A DNA stretch of 64,000 nt, from the NCBI GenBank assembly GCA_900471515.1, contig UCFC01000030.1:98948-162947 (forward strand), written 5' to 3'. The stretch is from Hyphomicrobiales bacterium. GTDB lineage: Bacteria > Pseudomonadota > Alphaproteobacteria > Rhizobiales > Rhizobiaceae. Below the pieces are notes generated by a model. That model searched no databases, was not told the DNA's origin, and was given only the letters and a program-made list of their open reading frames with translations. A program made the position numbers and the translations under genes. This document shows positions 24,547-33,875 of the stretch, piece by piece (the stretch's first letter is position 1; every line of letters begins with the position of its first letter).

Positions 24547-25317
24547 CTAGAAGTTGTCCTTGCGTTTGCGGATTTCGGCGAAGACTTCTTCATTGGTCTT
24601 GCCTTCCATCAGCAGGTTGCGGCGGATGGCAGGATCGGCGGCACGCAGGAAGGGATTGGTTTCCTTCTCCAGCGCCAGGGTCGTCGGGATGGTGAACCTG
24701 CCTTCGGCCCGCAGCGCTTCGATTTCGGCCGCACGGCTCTTCAGGCGCGCGTTGTCCGGGTCGATCGTGAGCGCAAAGCGGGCGTTGGAGAGCGTGTATT
24801 CGTGGCCGAAATAGACGGCGGTCTCATCCGGCAGGACGGCAAGCTTCTGCAGCGAATGCCACATGTCGGCTGCCGGACGCTCGAACAGGCGGCCGCAGCC
24901 GAGCGCAAAGAGCGTATCGGCGGCAAAGAGCAGCTTGTCGTCGGCAAAGTGGTAACAGATATGGCCCGCCGTATGGCCGGGCGTTTCAATGACGTTGACC
25001 GTATGGTCGCCGAACAGGAAGCTGTCGCCGTCGCCCATCGTCTTGTCGAGGCCGGGAATGGCCACGGCCTCGTTGATCGGGCCGATGATTTCAAGGCCGT
25101 ACTGTTCCTTCAGCGCCAGATTGCCTTCCACGTGGTCGATATGATGATGGGTGGTAAAGATATGGGTGATAGTCCAGCCGCGGCGTGCGGCGGCAGCTTC
25201 GACGGCTGCCGCATCGGGGGCGTCGATCGAGGCAGTCTGGCCGGTCTCGGTGTCATGGACCAGCACGCCGAAATTATCGCTGCGGCAGAGAAAAACGTCT
25301 AATTCCAAAGGTTTCAT
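24547..25317 (-). CDS. gloB: hydroxyacylglutathione hydrolase (glyoxalase II)
   Basis: 256 residues, the usual glyoxalase II length. Metallo-beta-lactamase metal motif THHHIDH (H57, H59, D61, H62), then ETPGHTAGHICY, FAADTLFALGCGRLFE and YFGHEYT supply the other ligands. It hydrolyses S-lactoylglutathione to lactate and glutathione in methylglyoxal detoxification. Divergent from a methyltransferase gene, an arrangement common in rhizobia. Confidence 0.93.
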   Translation of the reverse strand: MKPLELDVFLCRSDNFGVLVHDTETGQTASIDAPDAAAVEAAAARRGWTITHIFTTHHHIDHVEGNLALKEQYGLEIIGPINEAVAIPGLDKTMGDGDSFLFGDHTVNVIETPGHTAGHICYHFADDKLLFAADTLFALGCGRLFERPAADMWHSLQKLAVLPDETAVYFGHEYTLSNARFALTIDPDNARLKSRAAEIEALRAEGRFTIPTTLALEKETNPFLRAADPAIRRNLLMEGKTNEEVFAEIRKRKDNF

Positions 25318-25407
25318 CGCTCAAACAATCCCTTATCCCTCGAACTGACCGGGAATGTAGAGGTTCCGGCCTTGAAGTCCAACCGGTCATTGATAACATT
25401 TGGGATA

Positions 25408-26148
25408 ATGCACGCCGATATCGTCGATCTTCGCCAATTCTATCATTCCGAGCTTGGACGCATGGCCGAGCAGTCGATTGCCATGGCATTGTCGTCGCTT
25501 TGGGTGCGGCTGCCGCAGGAGCGGCTGGTGGGCATTGGCTATTCCGTGCCCTTCCTCGACCGGTTCCAGGCCGATACGGAACGCACTTTCGCCTTCATGC
25601 CGGCCGGGCAGGGGGCCGTGAACTGGCCGGTGGGCTCGCTTTCCTCCACGGCGCTGATCTTCGATGAGGAATTGCCGCTGCCGGATTCCTCGATCGACCG
25701 GGTGCTGATGGTGCACTCGCTGGAATTTGCCGAAAGCCCGCGTGAAACCCTGAAGGAACTCTGGCGGGTGCTGGCTCCGGGCGGGCGGCTCGTCATCGTC
25801 GTGCCCAACCGCCGCGGTGTCTGGGCGCGCATGGAGCACACGCCTTTCGGTTCGGGCCGGCCCTATTCGCGCGGCCAGCTGACCCATCTGCTGCGAGAGA
25901 CCAATTTCACGCCGGGCGCTACGGCGGAGGCGCTGTTCTTCCCGCCGTCGAAACTGCGCGCCGTGCTGCGCCTGCGCCGCGGCTTCGAGCGGATCGGCCG
26001 CACGCTCTGGCCGGCTTTTTCCGGCGTCATCATCGTGGAAGCGCAGAAACGGCTCTACCAGGGCCTGCCGGTTGCCGCCCGCGCCTCGCGGCGCGTCTTC
26101 GTGCCCGTGCTTGCGCCGCATGGCGTGCCGACCACACGCAGCCGCTAG
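25408..26148 (+). CDS. class I SAM-dependent methyltransferase
   Basis: 246 residues from ATG 25408 (MHADIVDLRQFYHS). The glycine-rich motif I is degenerate here (LVGIGYSVPFLDRF), while the later parts are well kept: LPLPDSSIDRVLMVHSLEF (motif IV) and LWRVLAPGGRLVIVVPNRRG (motif VI). This is the Methyltransf_11 type beside gloB in many Rhizobiales. The C-terminal tail is basic and alanine-rich. Substrate unknown. Confidence 0.82.
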   Translation: MHADIVDLRQFYHSELGRMAEQSIAMALSSLWVRLPQERLVGIGYSVPFLDRFQADTERTFAFMPAGQGAVNWPVGSLSSTALIFDEELPLPDSSIDRVLMVHSLEFAESPRETLKELWRVLAPGGRLVIVVPNRRGVWARMEHTPFGSGRPYSRGQLTHLLRETNFTPGATAEALFFPPSKLRAVLRLRRGFERIGRTLWPAFSGVIIVEAQKRLYQGLPVAARASRRVFVPVLAPHGVPTTRSR

Positions 26149-26234
26149 GCTTGCGGCCCTCGACAAAATTGCCGTTCCGTTCTAATTGCACTCAAGTCTT
26201 TCGCCGGCTTTCCGGCAGTTCCCAAGGTCGATCC

Positions 26235-27344
26235 ATGAGCGTTGAGATGATGAAGCCCGTTCCGCGTCCCGGTATTCTGGATATTGCAGCCTATGTGCCG
26301 GGCAAGGAGCATGCACCGGGTGTGGCCCGCGTCTACAAGCTCTCCTCCAACGAGACGCCGCTTGGCGCAAGCCCGAAGGCGATCGAGGCGTTCAAGGCAG
26401 CTGCGGGCAATCTCGAGCGCTACCCGGACGGCCAGGCGCACGAGCTGCGCGAGGCGATCGCTTCCGTGCACGGCCTCAACCCGGCAAACATCCTGTGCGG
26501 CAACGGCTCCGACGAGCTGCTCGGCCTGCTCTGCCACGTCTATCTCGGGGCCGGCGACGAAGGCATCATCACCGAGCACGGCTTCCTCGTCTACAAGATC
26601 CAGATCATGGGCGCGGGCGCCACGCCGGTTGTGGTCAAGGAAAAGGACCATACGGTCGATGTGGATGCGATCCTGGCTGCCGTGACGGACAAGACGAAGA
26701 TCGTCTTCATCGCCAATCCCGGCAATCCGACCGGCACCTATATTCCCGTCACCGAGATCCGTCGCCTGCAGGCCGGCCTGCCGAAACATGTCGTCCTCGT
26801 GCTCGATGCGGCCTATGCGGAATATGTTCGGCGCAACGACTACGAAGCGGGCATCGAGGTCGTCTCCTCGAACGCCAACGTCGTCATGACCCGCACCTTC
26901 TCGAAGGTCTACGGGCTGGCGGCGCTGCGTGTCGGCTGGATGTATGCGCCGGCCGAGATCATCGATGCGCTGAACCGCGTGCGCGGACCCTTCAACATGA
27001 ATGCGCCGGCAATCGCTGCCGGTGCCGCGGCGATCCGCGACCAGCCCTTTGTTCAGCAGGCGGTATCCTTCAACCAGATGTGGATCGAGAAGCTGACGAG
27101 CGCCCTCGAGGGCGTCGGGCTGAAGGTCACGCCGTCGGTCGCCAACTTCGTTCTCATTCATTTCCCGGATACCGACGGCAGGCGGGCGGCGGATGCCGAT
27201 GAATTCCTGACGAGCCGCGGTTATATCCTGCGCGCAGTGCGCGGCTACGGCTTCCCGAATTCGCTGCGCATGAGCGTCGGGCCGGAAGAGGCCAACCGCG
27301 GCGTCATCGAGGCGCTCGGCGAATTCATGGGACGCAAGGCATGA
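26235..27344 (+). CDS. hisC: histidinol-phosphate aminotransferase
   Basis: 369 residues from ATG 26235 (MSVEMMKPVPRPGILD), a PLP fold-type I aminotransferase. The Schiff-base lysine is K224 in TRTFSKVYGLAALRVGW; SSNETPLG and NPGNPTGTY are also family motifs. Such HisC paralogues next to tyrC often serve as aromatic aminotransferases, so it may act in tyrosine/phenylalanine synthesis as well as or instead of histidine. Its stop overlaps the next start (ATGA). Confidence 0.9.
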   Translation: MSVEMMKPVPRPGILDIAAYVPGKEHAPGVARVYKLSSNETPLGASPKAIEAFKAAAGNLERYPDGQAHELREAIASVHGLNPANILCGNGSDELLGLLCHVYLGAGDEGIITEHGFLVYKIQIMGAGATPVVVKEKDHTVDVDAILAAVTDKTKIVFIANPGNPTGTYIPVTEIRRLQAGLPKHVVLVLDAAYAEYVRRNDYEAGIEVVSSNANVVMTRTFSKVYGLAALRVGWMYAPAEIIDALNRVRGPFNMNAPAIAAGAAAIRDQPFVQQAVSFNQMWIEKLTSALEGVGLKVTPSVANFVLIHFPDTDGRRAADADEFLTSRGYILRAVRGYGFPNSLRMSVGPEEANRGVIEALGEFMGRKA

Positions 27345-28267
27345 CCGCGCAATTCAACCGCATCACCCTGATCGGCATCGGCCTGATCGGCTCTTCGCTT
27401 GCCCATGACATCAAGCGTTTGGGCCTTGCCAAGGAAGTCGTCGTCGCCACGCGCAGCGCCGAGACGTTGAAGCGTGCCGAGGAGCTCAAGCTCGGCGATC
27501 GTTATACGACCTCCTCGGCCGAGGCGGTGAAGGATGCCGATCTCGTGATCGTGTCGGTGCCGGTCGGCGCCTCCGAAAGTGTCGCGAAAGAGATTGCCGG
27601 CAGCCTGAAACCGGGTGCGATCGTCACGGATGTCGGGTCGACCAAGGCGTCCGTGATTGCCCAGATGCAGCCGCATATGCCGAGCCATGTGCATTTCATT
27701 GCCGGCCATCCGATCGCGGGTACGGAAAAATCCGGCCCGGATGCGGGCTTCCCCGGCCTGTTCCAGGGACGCTGGTGCATCCTGACGCCGCTGGAAGGAA
27801 CCGACGCGACGGCGCTGAAAACACTGCGCAGTTTCTGGGAAGCGCTCGGCTCCAGGGTTGACGAAATGGATGCCCAGCACCATGACAAGGTGCTCGCCAT
27901 CGTTTCACACCTGCCGCATCTCATCGCCTACAATATTGTCGGAACGGCTGACGATCTGGAGACGGTGACGGAATCGGAAGTCATCAAATATTCCGCCTCC
28001 GGCTTCCGTGATTTCACCCGCCTCGCCGCATCCGACCCAACAATGTGGCGCGACGTCTGCCTGCATAATCGTGATGCGATCCTGGAAATGCTGGCGCGCT
28101 TCTCGGAAGACCTCGCCTATCTGCAGCGGGCGATCCGCTGGGGCGAGGGCGACAAGATTTTCGAACTCTTTACCCGCACCCGCGCCATCCGCCGCTCGAT
28201 CGTCCAGGCAGGTCAGGACGTGGACACGCCTGATTTCGGCCGCCCGCATCCGCTGGAACAGAAATAG
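27341..28267 (+). CDS. tyrC: prephenate/arogenate dehydrogenase
   Basis: 308 residues. NAD(P)-binding GIGLIGSS (12-19) at the N-terminus, catalytic histidines in MPSHVHFIAGHPIAGTEKSG, and the all-alpha C-terminal domain with HHDKVLAIVSHLPHLIAY. It oxidises prephenate or arogenate towards tyrosine. No ACT domain follows, as in cyclohexadienyl dehydrogenases. Translationally coupled to hisC. Confidence 0.9.
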   Translation: MTAQFNRITLIGIGLIGSSLAHDIKRLGLAKEVVVATRSAETLKRAEELKLGDRYTTSSAEAVKDADLVIVSVPVGASESVAKEIAGSLKPGAIVTDVGSTKASVIAQMQPHMPSHVHFIAGHPIAGTEKSGPDAGFPGLFQGRWCILTPLEGTDATALKTLRSFWEALGSRVDEMDAQHHDKVLAIVSHLPHLIAYNIVGTADDLETVTESEVIKYSASGFRDFTRLAASDPTMWRDVCLHNRDAILEMLARFSEDLAYLQRAIRWGEGDKIFELFTRTRAIRRSIVQAGQDVDTPDFGRPHPLEQK

Positions 28268-28269
28268 AC

Positions 28270-28689
28270 ATGGCGGAGATCGCGAAGCCAGTCCGGACGG
28301 ATAGGGAATGGCTGCTTCGCGAAGATCATCATGTCGGCGAGGCCTGGATTTCGCGCTGCATCGATCTCGGCGAATATCTGATCGCCCGCGAGCTGGGCGA
28401 GATTGTCGGCTTCCTGCGCTTCTCCCGCTTCTGGGGCAGAATTCCCTATATGGAAATGATCCGCGTGCTGGAGGGGCATCGCCGGTCCGGCGTCGGCACG
28501 GCGCTGTTTCTCGCCTGGGAGAAGGACATGCGCGACAGTGGCGCGCGACTGCTGATGACCTCGAGCGAGTGCGATGAAAGCCGTCCGCAGGATTGGCATC
28601 GCCGCAACGGCTTTTTTGAAACCGGATCGATCGGGCTGCCCGGCATCCAGGCGGTGCCGGAAGTCTTCTTCCTCAAGAGGCTCGATTAG
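28270..28689 (+). CDS. GNAT family N-acetyltransferase
   Basis: 139 residues. The acetyl-CoA loop is EGHRRSGVGTALF, followed by LLMTSSECDESRPQDWHRRNGFFETGSI, a usual GNAT C-terminal region. Three bases after tyrC, so a third gene of that operon. Acceptor substrate unknown. Its last four bases overlap the convergent DUF2125 gene. Confidence 0.85.
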   Translation: MAEIAKPVRTDREWLLREDHHVGEAWISRCIDLGEYLIARELGEIVGFLRFSRFWGRIPYMEMIRVLEGHRRSGVGTALFLAWEKDMRDSGARLLMTSSECDESRPQDWHRRNGFFETGSIGLPGIQAVPEVFFLKRLD

Positions 28690-29702
28690 ACCGGCGGGAT
28701 CTTGCCGAGCGGAATGAAGCCGCTCACCGTGGCGTTGCCGTGATCGACGATGAGATCGACCGAAACCTTGTCGCCGCCGCCGGCAAGCGCCTTCAACAGC
28801 TTGGTCGCAGTATCGACCGTCGATGCAATGTCGGGGAAGGCCTCCTTGATGCTTTTGCCCCACGGGCCGAGCTGTTCGATCTCCAGCTTGAACTTGCCGG
28901 ACAGGAAGCCGTTTTCGTCGAAGGCGAAGGGGCCGGAGACGGTCATCACCTTGCCATCGCCGATATCGGCCACGATGCGGCGAAGCTCGCCCTGAGAACC
29001 GTGAAGGCCCTGCTCGTCCGTGCCGTCGATCATTCCGGCCTTGCCGATCAGCGTCAGGTCGGCGCTCGCGGAGAATTTCGGGAAGACCTGCGGCCAGTCC
29101 TTGATAACAGCGTTGGAATTTTCGACCGAGATCGCGCCGTCAAGGTCCGCCCCGTTCTGCCGCAGGTGGATTTCGGTGCGGGCGGCATTAAAATTGATGG
29201 TCTGGCCGGTAAAGGAGGAGATGGCGACGGCCTTCAGCCCGTCGATGACGGTCGATGTGCGGTCGATGCCCTGCGCCTTGGTGACGAGGCTCGATTGCAG
29301 ATTGTCCCATTGGGCATTGATGGTCAGGCCCTGCGCGGTGCGGATTTCGGCCGGGGAGTCGAGTTCCCAGACGATATGGCCGGGAGCGTAGACCTGGGCG
29401 GCAGATCGCAGCGCGCCGAAGGTGGCGGAGATGCCGTTCACATTGTCGTCCACGTCCACCTTGGAGCAGAAAAGGCCGATCCGGAAAGGAAAGCCGCGGA
29501 ATTCGATATCGGCGCACTCGCCGCTCACGCCGGTGTCGGCGCGGGGAGCAATTGCGGTCAGCACCGTCTGTTTCAGCGCGGAGGCTGCATAGAACCAGCC
29601 GCCCGTGTAGAGAGCGATCACCAGAAGGATGGCGCCGCCCAGCAACCAGAATTTCCTGCCGCTGCTATATTGGCCGCTGCCGGATTGGCTTGACGCTGCC
29701 AT
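28686..29702 (-). CDS. DUF2125 domain protein, membrane-anchored
   Basis: 338 residues from ATG 29702, selected because GGAG lies six bases upstream; an in-frame TTG at 29714 is less likely. One N-terminal transmembrane helix (about 18-42, WLLGGAILLVIALYTGGWFY) then a long periplasmic beta-rich domain with CADIEFRGFPFRIGLFCSK, characteristic of DUF2125. Conserved in Rhizobiales, role unknown. Start region nearly touches the divergent ChaC gene. Confidence 0.82.
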   Translation of the reverse strand: MAASSQSGSGQYSSGRKFWLLGGAILLVIALYTGGWFYAASALKQTVLTAIAPRADTGVSGECADIEFRGFPFRIGLFCSKVDVDDNVNGISATFGALRSAAQVYAPGHIVWELDSPAEIRTAQGLTINAQWDNLQSSLVTKAQGIDRTSTVIDGLKAVAISSFTGQTINFNAARTEIHLRQNGADLDGAISVENSNAVIKDWPQVFPKFSASADLTLIGKAGMIDGTDEQGLHGSQGELRRIVADIGDGKVMTVSGPFAFDENGFLSGKFKLEIEQLGPWGKSIKEAFPDIASTVDTATKLLKALAGGGDKVSVDLIVDHGNATVSGFIPLGKIPPV

Positions 29703-29713
29703 GATGTTCTCCA

Positions 29714-30286
29714 ATGGTGAGAGCGAAATCTGATTTTGATCTGGCGTGCGATATGGACGAATTTTGGGTATTTGGCTACGGCTCGTTGATGTGGAATTCG
29801 GGCTTCGAATTCGTCGAGCGATCGCAAGCCCTGGTTTATGGCTACCGGCGTTCGCTCTGCGTGCGCTCCTTCGTCCATCGTGGCAGCCGCGAAAATCCCG
29901 GGCTCGTCCTCGGTCTCGACAGGGGCGGCGCCTGCCGTGGCATGGCCTTTCGGGTCGCCGCGGAGAAATGGGACGAGGTGATCGACTATCTGCGCGCCCG
30001 CGAACTCGTCACCAATGTCTATCTGGAACGACACCTGCCGCTGCAGCTGCAGGACGGCCGCAGCGCGCGGGCCATCGCCTATGTGGTCGATCGCGCCCAT
30101 GAGCAATATGCCGGCGCGCTCGATGCCACTGCTGCGGCGCGCATCGTCAACGTCTCTGTCGGCCAGTCAGGCCCGAACGACGCCTATGTCTTCAACACGC
30201 TCGCGCATCTCAAGGAGATGGGCATTCGCGACCAGTGGCTCGAGCAGGTGGTTGAGGAAATCACGCGGCTGCGGGCTGCGGCATAG
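29714..30286 (+). CDS. ChaC-type gamma-glutamylcyclotransferase
   Basis: 190 residues. The nucleotide-like loop WVFGYGSLMWN is the hallmark of ChaC enzymes, with YRRSLCVRSFVHRGSRENPGLVLGLD and RELVTNVYLER also conserved. It cleaves glutathione to 5-oxoproline and Cys-Gly. Start could be ATG 29714 or ATG 29753 (MDEFWVFGYG); the latter gives the usual N-terminus. Divergent from the DUF2125 gene with almost no intergenic space. Confidence 0.88.
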   Translation: MVRAKSDFDLACDMDEFWVFGYGSLMWNSGFEFVERSQALVYGYRRSLCVRSFVHRGSRENPGLVLGLDRGGACRGMAFRVAAEKWDEVIDYLRARELVTNVYLERHLPLQLQDGRSARAIAYVVDRAHEQYAGALDATAAARIVNVSVGQSGPNDAYVFNTLAHLKEMGIRDQWLEQVVEEITRLRAAA

Positions 30287-30325
30287 ATCCCGTCCCAGAG
30301 GGTCCACGTCTTCGGTTTCACGCAA

Positions 30326-31123
30326 TTACGCCGTGGCGGCCTTTGCCTTGCGCAACTCGGCCAGCCGCTCCACGGCCGTCGGCGGCAGCGGCACATGCGG
30401 GTTGCGTTCGACCGTTTCGATCAGAAGCTGATCGCTGGCGCTTTCGGTCACGTCGATCAGGTGGGCGAAGAAGGCGTCAGGGTCCATGCCGGGCATGATA
30501 GGCGGCAGGATCTGTACCTTGAAATGACCAGGATAGCGCATGGTGCTGCGGCGCGGCCAGAACAGACCGGGATGCATGACGATGGGCACGACCGGCAGCT
30601 TCAGGTCGCGATACATGCGGGCGATGCCATATTTGTAGACCGGCTCGGCACCCGGCGGGCGGCGCGTGCCCTCGGGATAGATGATGAGCTGGCGGCCGGT
30701 GGCAAGCTCTTCCCTGGTGCGCTTCAGCACCTCGACCATCACCTTGCCTCTTGCGCCGCGATCGACCGGGATCATGCGCTGCTTCTTGGCGTACCAGCCG
30801 AAGAGCGGGATCCACATCAGTTCGCGCTTGAGGATGTAGACGGGATCGTCGAGCTCGGGCAGCAGCGCATAAGTATCCCAGAAGGATTGATGCTTCGGCG
30901 AAATGATGAAGCTGCCCTCCGGCAGGTTCTCCAGGCCCTCGACTTCGAATGTGGTGCCGACAATCACCCGCATCAGCCAATGGTTCGAGCGCGCCCAATT
31001 CTTGGGAACGTTGTAGGCGAGCTTGCGCGGGATGATGAAGTAGATGGGGGAGAGCACGATCATCCGCAGGATGAGGTTGGCATAGAAGATCGTGTTGAAC
31101 AGAACGGAACGCAGGGCGATCAT
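30326..31123 (-). CDS. 1-acyl-sn-glycerol-3-phosphate acyltransferase (PlsC family)
   Basis: 265 residues from ATG 31123 (MIALRSVLFNTIFY). Hydrophobic N-terminus (about 8-35), HX4D motif KHQSFWD (H78, D83) and IIYPEGTRRPPG (147-157). It would acylate lysophosphatidic acid at the inner membrane. An upstream frame extension to 31303 has a poor sequence and no ribosome site. Located after the YdcF gene on the same strand. Confidence 0.9.
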   Translation of the reverse strand: MIALRSVLFNTIFYANLILRMIVLSPIYFIIPRKLAYNVPKNWARSNHWLMRVIVGTTFEVEGLENLPEGSFIISPKHQSFWDTYALLPELDDPVYILKRELMWIPLFGWYAKKQRMIPVDRGARGKVMVEVLKRTREELATGRQLIIYPEGTRRPPGAEPVYKYGIARMYRDLKLPVVPIVMHPGLFWPRRSTMRYPGHFKVQILPPIMPGMDPDAFFAHLIDVTESASDQLLIETVERNPHVPLPPTAVERLAELRKAKAATA

Positions 31124-31214
31124 GAAACTTTCCCGAGGCATGGTCACGCCGACCGGCCTACACGATATTGCCGGCCAGAAAAAGCGTCTGATTGCCGGGG
31201 CCTGAGCAAAAGCC

Positions 31215-31928
31215 TCAGTTCTGGCCCGCCAGACTGGCGGAACGCAGGCCGGTATGGCGCAGGCCCACGAGGTTGCGGGCGCCTGCCAGCAGCACCTTGG
31301 CATATTCGGCCAGCATGACGCGCAAGGCGTTCGGGTCGGTGAACCAGTCGCGCGTCTTCAGATCGGAATTGACGACAGGATAGGGGATGAACTCGATCTC
31401 CGGATCCACATAGGCAAGTTCGGCCAGGCTGCGCGGCATGTGGTAGTTGTTGGTGACGACGAGGATGCTCTTATAGCCTCTGGCATGAATCCAGTTGGAG
31501 GCTTCCTCGGCATTGCCGATCGTATCGAGCGCGTCGTAGCCGATGTCGACACAGCAGGAGAAAAGATCGGCCGATCCTTGTGTCGTCCTGCGAATCTGCG
31601 TCGGCGTGGTGGAGGGATGCGCGCCTGAGATCAACAGCCGCCTGCCGGCGCCCTTCTGCAGGAGTTCAACGGCCTGATCGATACGCTGGTAGCCGCCGGT
31701 CAGCACGATGATGGCGTCCGCCCGCGGCTCGGCGGGCGGTTTCAGGGTCGTCACCGAATCTGCGAAGCGCAAAAAACCGCCGAAAATCAGTGCTGCGATC
31801 AATATGCAGGAAAAGCCCATCCAGCGCAGAATGCGACGGATCGGGCCACGCCGCGGCGAGACACTCTCGGGGCGTTCAAGCTCCGGGTCCGGGCGAATCG
31901 GATTGCGTGTCGTATGGCCCATCGTCAT
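31215..31928 (-). CDS. YdcF family protein (DUF218)
   Basis: 237 residues. One N-terminal membrane helix (about 35-57), then a DUF218 domain: ADAIIVLTGGYQRIDQAVELL, LLISGAHP, LDTIGNAEEASNWIHARGYKSILVVTNNYHMPRS. Related proteins (SanA, YdcF, ElyC) affect envelope precursor handling. It sits upstream of the plsC-like gene, 91 bases apart, in the same direction as ftsEX. Confidence 0.85.
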   Translation of the reverse strand: MTMGHTTRNPIRPDPELERPESVSPRRGPIRRILRWMGFSCILIAALIFGGFLRFADSVTTLKPPAEPRADAIIVLTGGYQRIDQAVELLQKGAGRRLLISGAHPSTTPTQIRRTTQGSADLFSCCVDIGYDALDTIGNAEEASNWIHARGYKSILVVTNNYHMPRSLAELAYVDPEIEFIPYPVVNSDLKTRDWFTDPNALRVMLAEYAKVLLAGARNLVGLRHTGLRSASLAGQN

Positions 31929-31995
31929 GAGTCGTGATTATACGCTGATTGCGGCGCGGAACAGACGCTTTCATGGCAAAACGGCATGGCTGTGA

Positions 31996-33018
31996 TTAAT
32001 TCACGATGCCGTCGGCCCGCGTCGGATCGGAACGCAACGTGTCGATCTCATAGATCGTACGCATGACCGTCAGCCGCGCCGTCAGCGTCGTCAGCAGGGC
32101 GATCACGATCATCGTCGCGAAGATGCCGAGATAGCCCAAGGCGCCGACCGAAAAAGTGCCGAAGAGGGCCGTTGCCTGATCGGTCTCGGGCGTGGCGATT
32201 GTCCTGGCCTGCAAGAAACCGGCGCCGGCGAAGAAGAGGGCAGCCAAAGCGCTGCCGATCGCCGAACCCTTGAGGCTGATCTTCAGGAAATGTTTCTGGA
32301 ATTCGGTGGCGACGAAAGAACTTTCAGCGCCAACGAAATGCAGGACTTCCACGATGTGGCGGTTGCCCGACAGCACGCCGCGCGTGGCAAAGACCACCGT
32401 CAGCACCATGGCGGTGAAAACGAGAAGCAGGATGCCGGTGCCGATCATCACCGTCGTGCGGGCCATGGCAACCAGCCGGTCGACCCAGGTACGGTGATCG
32501 TCAAGGAAGGCTTGCGGAATGCTTTCCTTCAGAAGGTCGCGCATTGCCGCAAAGTCGGGCGGGTGGCTCTCGTCGATGGTGACGATGACGAGGCGCGGCA
32601 CGGGAAGTTCCTTGATGTCGAGCCCGCTGCCGAGCCATGGCTCGAGAAGACGGGCGGTGGCGGCTTCGTCGACGATCTGGCCGCTCTTCGTGCCGACGAA
32701 GGTCAGCGCTATGTCGCGGGCCTGAACGAGCGCCTTTTCCATGTCGAGGTTGTCGTCCGGCTTGATCTGGATGGTGACTTCCCGGGAGATCTGGCTCTCC
32801 CAGCTTGCCGCCGTCGAGCGGACCATGCTGACGCCGCCGAGCGTCAGGCAGGCGAGGAAGGCCATGATGGCGATGACCACCATCAGCGCATTGCCCTGAA
32901 TGTTCGAGGGCGGCAGGATCGGCGCCGTCGGGCGCACGCGCATTTCCGGCCGCTTGGGCTGCTGGGCGGGGGCAGCGGCGGGCGCCTTTGCGCGGGTCCT
33001 GGTGGGCGTCTTAGTCAT
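31996..33018 (-). CDS. ftsX: cell division protein FtsX
   Basis: 340 residues, four transmembrane helices with the FtsX order: one after a proline/alanine-rich cytosolic N-terminus (about 43-65), a periplasmic domain, then three helices near the C-terminus (about 195-220, 250-270, 295-320). It overlaps the ftsE stop by 8 bases. FtsEX couples ATP hydrolysis to septal peptidoglycan hydrolysis. The cytosolic tail (KTPTRTRAKAPAAAPAQQPKR) is longer and more basic than in E. coli. Confidence 0.9.
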   Translation of the reverse strand: MTKTPTRTRAKAPAAAPAQQPKRPEMRVRPTAPILPPSNIQGNALMVVIAIMAFLACLTLGGVSMVRSTAASWESQISREVTIQIKPDDNLDMEKALVQARDIALTFVGTKSGQIVDEAATARLLEPWLGSGLDIKELPVPRLVIVTIDESHPPDFAAMRDLLKESIPQAFLDDHRTWVDRLVAMARTTVMIGTGILLLVFTAMVLTVVFATRGVLSGNRHIVEVLHFVGAESSFVATEFQKHFLKISLKGSAIGSALAALFFAGAGFLQARTIATPETDQATALFGTFSVGALGYLGIFATMIVIALLTTLTARLTVMRTIYEIDTLRSDPTRADGIVN

Positions 33019-33670
33019 AAATATCGAGATGCCCTTCCGAGAGGATCATGCGGCGGGCTTCCACCTGGTCCATCAGCGAGAGATCGTGTGTGGCGATCAC
33101 CACTGCTGTGCCAAGGCGGTTGAGTTCCATGAAGAGGTTCAGCAGGCGCTTGGCCATCGGCGGGTCGACATTGCCGGTCGGCTCGTCGGCAAGCAGCACC
33201 TCCGGCCGGTCCATCAACGCGCGGGCGATTGCGGCGCGCTGCTTCTCGCCGCCGGAAAGCACCGGCGGCAGAACGTTGATGCGTTCGCCGAGCCCGACCC
33301 ATTTCAGAAGTTCCAGCACGTCTGTCTTGTATGTGCTTTCATCCTTGCCGCGCACGCGAAGCGGCAGGGCCACATTCTCATAGGTGGTCAGATGGTCGAG
33401 AAGACGGAAATCCTGAAAGACGATGCCGACGCGGCGGCGCAGCAGCGGCAGTTCCGGCCGCGGGATCTCGGATATGTCGCGCCCGAACATGCGGATCAGG
33501 CCGCGGGTCGGCTGCAGCGACATGAAGAGAAGGCGCAGCAGCGTCGTCTTGCCGGCGCCGGACGGACCGGTCAGAAACTGGAAGGACTTTTTCGGGATGT
33601 CGAAAGTCAGGTCCCGGAGGATTTCCGGCCCCATGCCATATCGCAAACCGACATTTTCGAAGTGGATCAA
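33011..33670 (-). CDS. ftsE: cell division ATP-binding protein FtsE
   Basis: 219 residues, ABC ATPase of the FtsE type. Walker A GPSGAGKT (35-42), Q-loop VFQDFRLL, signature LSGGEKQR (138-145) and Walker B LLADEPTGNVD (159-169). The D-loop to H-switch VIATHDLSL is present. Partner of FtsX, with which it is coupled by overlap. Upstream region carries repeated TTAAC half sites (about 33710-33790) but no exact CtrA consensus. Confidence 0.94.
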   Translation of the reverse strand: MIHFENVGLRYGMGPEILRDLTFDIPKKSFQFLTGPSGAGKTTLLRLLFMSLQPTRGLIRMFGRDISEIPRPELPLLRRRVGIVFQDFRLLDHLTTYENVALPLRVRGKDESTYKTDVLELLKWVGLGERINVLPPVLSGGEKQRAAIARALMDRPEVLLADEPTGNVDPPMAKRLLNLFMELNRLGTAVVIATHDLSLMDQVEARRMILSEGHLDIYD

Positions 33671-33875
33671 CGGGCAGCTCAGTCTTTCGTGGTTTCACCG
33701 CATGACTTGTTAACCAACACCGTTAACAGCGGGTAAATTTTGCCGGAAAAACGCCCGTTTGATGGCGATCTTTGCGAAGCATTAACCATTGAAATTTACG
33801 ACTGGGCTGGATTCGTTTCAATGCCAAGATTGTCTTGGGCAGCGAAACCATGTGGACATCCGAGAGGTCGCCACC

